Below, in pieces: positions 59,664 to 64,000 of a stretch of 64,000 bases of DNA. The notes under the pieces are model-generated. The model was not told where the DNA came from, did no database searches, and saw only the letters and a program-made list of their open reading frames with translations. The DNA comes from JAIOIW01 sp050304175 (GTDB taxonomy: Bacteria; Pseudomonadota; Alphaproteobacteria; Rhizobiales; Rhizobiaceae), in contig JBNLDE010000219.1 in NCBI GenBank assembly GCA_050304175.1, positions 13,746 through 77,745 of the forward strand. The letters run 5' to 3'. A program made the position numbers and the translations under genes. How positions within the stretch are numbered: the first letter of the stretch is position 1; each line of letters begins with the position of its first letter.

Positions 59664-61573
59664 TTGCGCTCACCCGGTTCCGGATAGCGCGGTTCTCGTT
59701 GGTCGGGGTGCTGGCGACGGCGGTTCATGTCACCCTGGCCTACGCGGCGCGCGGCGCGTTCGATCTTGCGCCCGTAACCGCCAATGCGGTCGGGTTCTGC
59801 GGCGCTTTTCTGATTTCCTATTTTGGCCACCATCAATGGACGTTCGCGCGGACGGGAAACCACCGCGCGCATCTTGCCCGCTTCCTCGTGGTTTCGATGC
59901 TGGCCTACGCCCTAAGCCATTTCATCACGGTCGCGGTGACCGGCTGGATGCATCTCAACTACGTGCTCGCTCTGGGCGTCATTCTGGTCGTGGTGCCACC
60001 TGCCAACTACGTGGTCAGCAGTTTCTGGGCGTTCGCTGATCTCGATCGCGGGCCGGTCCTTTCGACCGGGGACAGGCGGTGGCCCGCGCTGGGCGCGGCC
60101 GCATCGATCGCGGTCTGCGCGGCCGTCTTCCTTGAATTGCAGGGCACGCCCTTCAATCACGACACGAGCTGGTACTTCGTCGCCACGCGGATGTGGATGG
60201 ACGGCACGCCGCTCTACAGTGGGATCATGGAAATCAATCCGCCGATGCCGTTCTATCTGACGCGGCTGATCCTGACGGCGGGCGACGCGCTGCATTTGGG
60301 CGACGCCGAGGCCTTCAGGCTGGTGCTGTTCGCGCTGATCGGCGTCTCGCTGGTGCTGGTGGACCGCATCCTGGATTGCCCGGCGGTGAAGCCGGTCCAG
60401 CGCGCCGGCCTGCTGGTCGCGTCGGCGCTGGCACTGACCGTGACGCCGTTGCACGATTTCGGTCAACGCGAGCATTTGCTGATCATCCTTGTGCTGCCCT
60501 ATCTCGTCAGCGCGGCCGTGCGCAGCACGGGGCGGGCGTCGGGACCGGCGCTGGCGATCGCGACAGCCCTGCTTGCGGTGCCGGGACTGCTGTTGAAGCC
60601 CTATTTCCTGGCGCTGCCGCTGGTCCTGACGATCCTGGCGATCGGCCGACAAAGGAGCCTGCGGCCGCTTTTTTGCTTGGAAAACCTGATCATCGGGTCG
60701 GCCACGATACTGTATCTGGCGGCCATCGTGATCTTCCATCGCGCCTATCTGGATACGGTCGTTCCGTTGGCGCGGCTGGTCTACTTCGCCTTCGACGGCC
60801 CGACCCTGCCCGTGCTGTTCAGGCCGGAACTGCTAGCGACCGGCGTTCTGGCTGTGCCGTTCGTCAGCATGGAACGAGGGCGCAGTGAAACACGCTTTGC
60901 CCTGGTCCTCGGGTCCGCGGTCGCCACCTGGACCCTAGTCTACGCCATCCAGTTCAAGGGATTTCACTACCACCTCGTTCCCGTGCTTGCGACCGCCGTG
61001 CTGCTTGGAGCCTGGCAATTGCTAGCGGCACGGGACGCGCGGGTGCGCGCGATCGCCGGGATGGCGCTGGCCCTGGTCGGCTATGTCGCGGTCATCCAGC
61101 CGATCATCGTCGGACCCTACCGGCCTTACACCGCCATACGATTGCGCGGCGCGCTGGAGAGCGACCTGTCCGGCAAGAGCGTGATGGTGTTCACGACGAA
61201 CATCTCCCGCGCCTTTCCGTTGATCAACATGACCGGCATGAGATGGACCAGCCGCTACCCGACCCAGTGGATCGAGCCGGGCGCCTATGTCGGGCTGCTG
61301 GAAACGCCAGTCGCGGACGAGGAAAAGCGCAATGATTTAGCCGAGGCGCTGGCCTATTCGCTGCGCACGGCCTCGGAGGATTTCGTACGGAACAGGCCCG
61401 AGATCGTGATTGTCGATACCCGCGAAAGGAAGAGCTATTTCGGCGGGCACGACTTCGACTGGATCCTGTTCATGAAAGCGGATGCGGCATTCGCGGCGGC
61501 GTGGAAAAACTATCGCCTGGACAAGACCATTCCCAACTTCGAGATCTGGCGGCGGAAGCCCGGCAGCGGATAA
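59660..61573 (+). CDS. GtrA-domain / polytopic glycosyltransferase fusion protein
   Basis: 637 residues. Residues ~8-125 form a GtrA-like domain of four helices (FSLVGVLATAVHVTLAYAA, NAVGFCGAFLISY, then WTFARTG), usually a separate small flippase-type protein. Residues ~135-637 hold about nine more helices and a soluble C-terminal part. The periplasmic loop after the fifth helix starts HDTSWYFVATRMW and has LYSGIMEINPP, typical of PMT/ArnT-like (GT-C) transferases, where an Asp in this loop is catalytic. It probably moves a lipid-linked sugar onto an envelope acceptor. Overlaps the methyltransferase by 4 bases. Confidence 0.78.
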   Translation: MIALTRFRIARFSLVGVLATAVHVTLAYAARGAFDLAPVTANAVGFCGAFLISYFGHHQWTFARTGNHRAHLARFLVVSMLAYALSHFITVAVTGWMHLNYVLALGVILVVVPPANYVVSSFWAFADLDRGPVLSTGDRRWPALGAAASIAVCAAVFLELQGTPFNHDTSWYFVATRMWMDGTPLYSGIMEINPPMPFYLTRLILTAGDALHLGDAEAFRLVLFALIGVSLVLVDRILDCPAVKPVQRAGLLVASALALTVTPLHDFGQREHLLIILVLPYLVSAAVRSTGRASGPALAIATALLAVPGLLLKPYFLALPLVLTILAIGRQRSLRPLFCLENLIIGSATILYLAAIVIFHRAYLDTVVPLARLVYFAFDGPTLPVLFRPELLATGVLAVPFVSMERGRSETRFALVLGSAVATWTLVYAIQFKGFHYHLVPVLATAVLLGAWQLLAARDARVRAIAGMALALVGYVAVIQPIIVGPYRPYTAIRLRGALESDLSGKSVMVFTTNISRAFPLINMTGMRWTSRYPTQWIEPGAYVGLLETPVADEEKRNDLAEALAYSLRTASEDFVRNRPEIVIVDTRERKSYFGGHDFDWILFMKADAAFAAAWKNYRLDKTIPNFEIWRRKPGSG

Positions 61574-61668
61574 ATTCCTTTCGCATTCGCACAATTTCCT
61601 GTATGAGCCCGCCAACACGACATGCGGCGGCGGCTTCCGGCTCGCGCCCCAACATTTCCGAGTGACAT

Positions 61669-63495
61669 ATGAACCTGCGAAATATCGCGATCATCGCGCA
61701 CGTCGACCATGGCAAGACGACACTGGTCGACGAACTTCTCAAACAATCCGGCGTCTACCGTGAAAACGAGCGCGTGCAGGAACGCGCGATGGATTCCGGC
61801 GACCTGGAAAAGGAACGCGGCATCACCATTCTCGCCAAGGCGACTTCGGTGGACTGGAAAGGCACGCGTATCAACATCGTCGACACGCCCGGCCACGCTG
61901 ATTTCGGCGGCGAGGTGGAACGCATCCTGTCGATGGTCGATGGCGCAATCGTGCTGGTCGACGCAGCGGAAGGCCCGATGCCGCAGACCAAGTTCGTCGT
62001 CGGCAAGGCGCTCAAGGTCGGTCTCAAGCCGATCGTGGCGATCAACAAGATCGACCGTTCCGATGCACGCGCCGACGAGGTGATCAACGAGGTGTTCGAC
62101 CTGTTCGCCGCGCTCGACGCCACCGACGAGCAGCTCGATTTCCCGATCCTCTACGGCTCGGGCCGCAACGGCTGGATGGCCGAAACGACGGAACAGCCGG
62201 CCGACGCATCGCTGGCGCCACTGTTCGACCTAGTGCTCAAGCACGTGCCCGAGCCGACGGTTGGCGAAGGCCCGTTCAAGATGATCGGTACGATCCTGGA
62301 GGCCAATCCGTTCCTCGGCCGCATCATCACCGGGCGCATCCATTCCGGTTCGATCAAGCCGAACCAGCCGGTCAAGGTGCTGCGCGGCGACGGATCGCTG
62401 GTCGAGACCGGCCGCATTTCCAAGATCCTCGCCTTCCGCGGCCTCGAACGCCAGCCGGTCGAGACCGCCCAGGCCGGCGACATCGTCGCGATTGCCGGCC
62501 TGTCCAAGGGCACCGTTGCCGACACGTTCTGCGATCCCGCCGTTACCGAACCGCTGGAGGCGCAGCCGATCGATCCGCCGACCGTGACCATGAGCTTCAT
62601 GGTCAACGATTCGCCGCTGGCCGGCACCGAGGGCGACAAGGTGACGAGCCGCGTCATCCGCGACCGGCTGCTGCGCGAGGCCGAGGGCAATGTCGCGCTG
62701 AAAATCGAGGAAGCCGATTCCAAGGATTCCTTCTACGTTTCGGGCCGGGGCGAACTGCAACTCGCGGTCCTGATCGAGACCATGCGCCGCGAAGGCTTCG
62801 AGCTTGCCGTGTCGCGGCCGCGCGTCGTCATGCACAAGGACGAGAACGGGACGCTGCTCGAGCCGATCGAGGAAGTGGTGATCGACGTCGACGAGGAGCA
62901 TTCCGGCGTCGTCGTCCAGAAGATGAGCGAGCGCAAGGCCGAGATGGTCGAGCTGCGTCCGTCCGGCGGCAACCGCGTGCGCCTGGTGTTCCACGCGCCG
63001 ACGCGCGGCCTGATCGGCTACCAGTCGGAGCTGCTGACCGATACACGCGGCACCGCGGTGATGAACCGGCTGTTCCACGACTACCAGCCCTACAAGGGCG
63101 AGATCGGCGGGCGGGTCAACGGCGTGCTGCTGTCGAACCAGGCCGGCGAAGCAGTCGCCTATGCGATGTTCAACCTGGAAGACCGCGGCCCGATGGTGAT
63201 CGAGCCGGGCGAAAAGGTCTACCAGGGCATGATCATCGGCATCCATACCCGCGACAACGACCTCGAGGTCAACGTGCTCAAGGGCAAGCAGCTGACCAAT
63301 ATCCGCTCGGCCGGCAAGGACGAGGCGGTCAAGCTGACGCCGCCGATCCGGATGACGCTCGACCGCGCGCTGTCATGGATCCAGGACGACGAACTGGTGG
63401 AAGTGACGCCGAAGAACATTCGTCTTCGCAAGCTCTATCTCGATCCGAACGAGCGCAAGCGGTACGAAAAGAGCCGGACCCAGGGCGCCGCCTGA
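61669..63495 (+). CDS. typA: Ribosome-associated GTPase TypA/BipA
   Basis: 608 residues, usual size. G1 AHVDHGKTTLVDELL, switch-I with ERGITILAK, G3 DTPGHADFGGE, G4 NKIDRSDA. The BipA C-terminal part has LFHDYQPYKGEIGG and RLVFHAPTRGLIGYQ. A translational GTPase near EF-G and LepA that aids ribosome assembly and stress adaptation. A 95-base gap separates it from the transferase. Confidence 0.99.
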   Translation: MNLRNIAIIAHVDHGKTTLVDELLKQSGVYRENERVQERAMDSGDLEKERGITILAKATSVDWKGTRINIVDTPGHADFGGEVERILSMVDGAIVLVDAAEGPMPQTKFVVGKALKVGLKPIVAINKIDRSDARADEVINEVFDLFAALDATDEQLDFPILYGSGRNGWMAETTEQPADASLAPLFDLVLKHVPEPTVGEGPFKMIGTILEANPFLGRIITGRIHSGSIKPNQPVKVLRGDGSLVETGRISKILAFRGLERQPVETAQAGDIVAIAGLSKGTVADTFCDPAVTEPLEAQPIDPPTVTMSFMVNDSPLAGTEGDKVTSRVIRDRLLREAEGNVALKIEEADSKDSFYVSGRGELQLAVLIETMRREGFELAVSRPRVVMHKDENGTLLEPIEEVVIDVDEEHSGVVVQKMSERKAEMVELRPSGGNRVRLVFHAPTRGLIGYQSELLTDTRGTAVMNRLFHDYQPYKGEIGGRVNGVLLSNQAGEAVAYAMFNLEDRGPMVIEPGEKVYQGMIIGIHTRDNDLEVNVLKGKQLTNIRSAGKDEAVKLTPPIRMTLDRALSWIQDDELVEVTPKNIRLRKLYLDPNERKRYEKSRTQGAA

Positions 63496-64000
63496 ACCCT
63501 TCGGTATTTCCGTGACGGGTAACAAGCCCGCGCCGGGATTTCAATCGCGGCCACCCTTCCTTGTGTGCCCCGGAATGGATCCAGGATAGCCGGCCGTTGC
63601 TTTCGCTCCGTTCCGCTTCAGGGATGACGGGGTGATAGGCTATCACGACCGCTCGCGCGCCTGGCCTTTGTCTTTTCATTGGCCATGCGTCCTGTCCGGA
63701 CCCGGCAAGGCCGGTCCGGGGCACATGGGCAAATCGCTCCCCCGGTATCGCATGGGGGAGGTGGGAAGACGGCGATCCACGTCACGCTCGTCTAACAAAC
63801 TATATGCGATCCGGGGATCGCCGCCCGGCGATTTTTGTCCGCGTCCGTTCCGTTTCCAGGAAGCTGGATCTGCAAGGCTCTTGCGAACCTCGCGCGTCGG
63901 GTGCCAGCCAAGGTTTTCCCCGTCTCCCCGGCTCCCCTTTAAAGTGCAACCGTCCGGCACGTACGGGTCGTAGTGCCCGCAGGGGAACCGCAAGCGCGCA
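63496..64000. other. 505-base region without a convincing gene; strong hairpins
   Basis: Nothing coding was supported here; a 105-codon minus-strand frame has no ribosome-binding site. It holds a 10-bp hairpin with one bulge at 63696-63719 (CCGGACC/GGTCCGG with inner GGC-AAG-GCC), a 7-bp dyad at 63737-63760 (CTCCCCC/GGGGGAG), a GCGATCC/GGATCGC dyad near 63807-63822, and a U-tailed hairpin at 63817-63836. Part near 63570-63630 (CCCCGGAATGGATCCAGGAT, then TTCAGGGATGACGGGG) resembles dispersed alphaproteobacterial repeats. Confidence 0.5.
63817..63836 (+). terminator. Terminator-like hairpin with no gene in front
   Basis: ATCGCC, loop GCCC, GGCGAT, then TTTT. It lies 320 bases after typA, too far for an ordinary 3' end. 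It could end a small RNA transcribed across the hairpins before it. Confidence 0.5.

Noticed and set aside
63676..63993. 105-codon minus-strand frame at the right edge
   Set aside because: No ribosome-binding site, crosses several strong inverted repeats, no family pattern.

Overview
The window is GC-rich chromosomal DNA from an alphaproteobacterium, most likely order Hyphomicrobiales (Rhizobiales). The evidence is the gene content and order: sdhCDAB, ubiquinone hydroxylase-tesB-glnK-amtB, xth-CNB protein-CenR/OtpR regulator, tsaD-gpsA-EVE, hemC-hemD-mitofilin-hemY, leuS-lptE, and rsmB-heparinase-purH. Three good matches to the CtrA cell-cycle box fit the same class. I see no rRNA, tRNA, CRISPR array, insertion sequence or prophage. 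Nearly all of it is core housekeeping sequence. The one clearly foreign-looking patch is AT-rich DNA around 48.44-48.66 kb.

Layout. 0-5.4 kb: 3' tip of ohr and its repressor ohrR, a DUF418 membrane protein, leuC, a membrane protein with a degenerate GGDEF domain, and a small secreted protein. 5.5-9.1 kb: sdhCDAB operon (minus strand) with a strong terminator and a plausible promoter. 9.2-13.4 kb: lipoprotein, secreted msrA, DUF3726 protein, YHYH protein, ubiquinone-type hydroxylase. 13.5-17.8 kb: tesB, then nitrogen genes glnK-amtB and a second, divergent ammonium transporter. A sigma-54 promoter sequence of the same form stands before each nitrogen unit. 18-24.2 kb: ftsK behind a CtrA box, a LolA-like carrier, xth, a cAMP-type binding protein, cenR and an L,D-transpeptidase. 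24.2-28.4 kb: DUF1761, thioesterase, ETF-beta-type methyltransferase, EVE protein, gpsA, tsaD. 28.5-34.8 kb: hemC, hemD, Mic60-like, HemY-like, TerB and a glutamine amidotransferase. 34.8-44.7 kb: MFS transporter, priA, transaldolase, hybrid histidine kinase, lptE, leuS. 44.8-48.1 kb: yggS-type PLP protein, acs, a secreted protein.

48.2-50.6 kb is the most unusual part. It holds a probable small mRNA whose ribosome-binding site is complementary to the 3' end of 16S rRNA over 15 consecutive bases, immediately upstream of a 21-codon reading frame. This resembles the rreB/rreR class of extended Shine-Dalgarno genes in alphaproteobacteria. It is followed by an AT-rich lipoprotein gene and a TadG-like von Willebrand protein.

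50.6-63.5 kb: an SDHAF4-like SDH assembly factor, rsmB, heparinase II/III protein, purH, aldo/keto reductase, dxr, a small secreted protein, a methyltransferase translationally coupled to a GtrA-glycosyltransferase fusion, and typA. The last 505 bases carry no convincing gene but several strong inverted repeats and a terminator-like hairpin.

Connections. The SDH complex at 5.6-9.0 kb has its likely assembly factor at 50.6 kb. GlnK and the two Amt proteins form a nitrogen-sensing and uptake unit. CenR, the cyclic-nucleotide-binding protein, L,D-transpeptidase, LolA-like protein and LptE all concern the cell envelope. FtsK, the CtrA boxes and the envelope regulator tie the region to cell-cycle control. 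Assignments rest on reading motifs and gene order; no database search was run.
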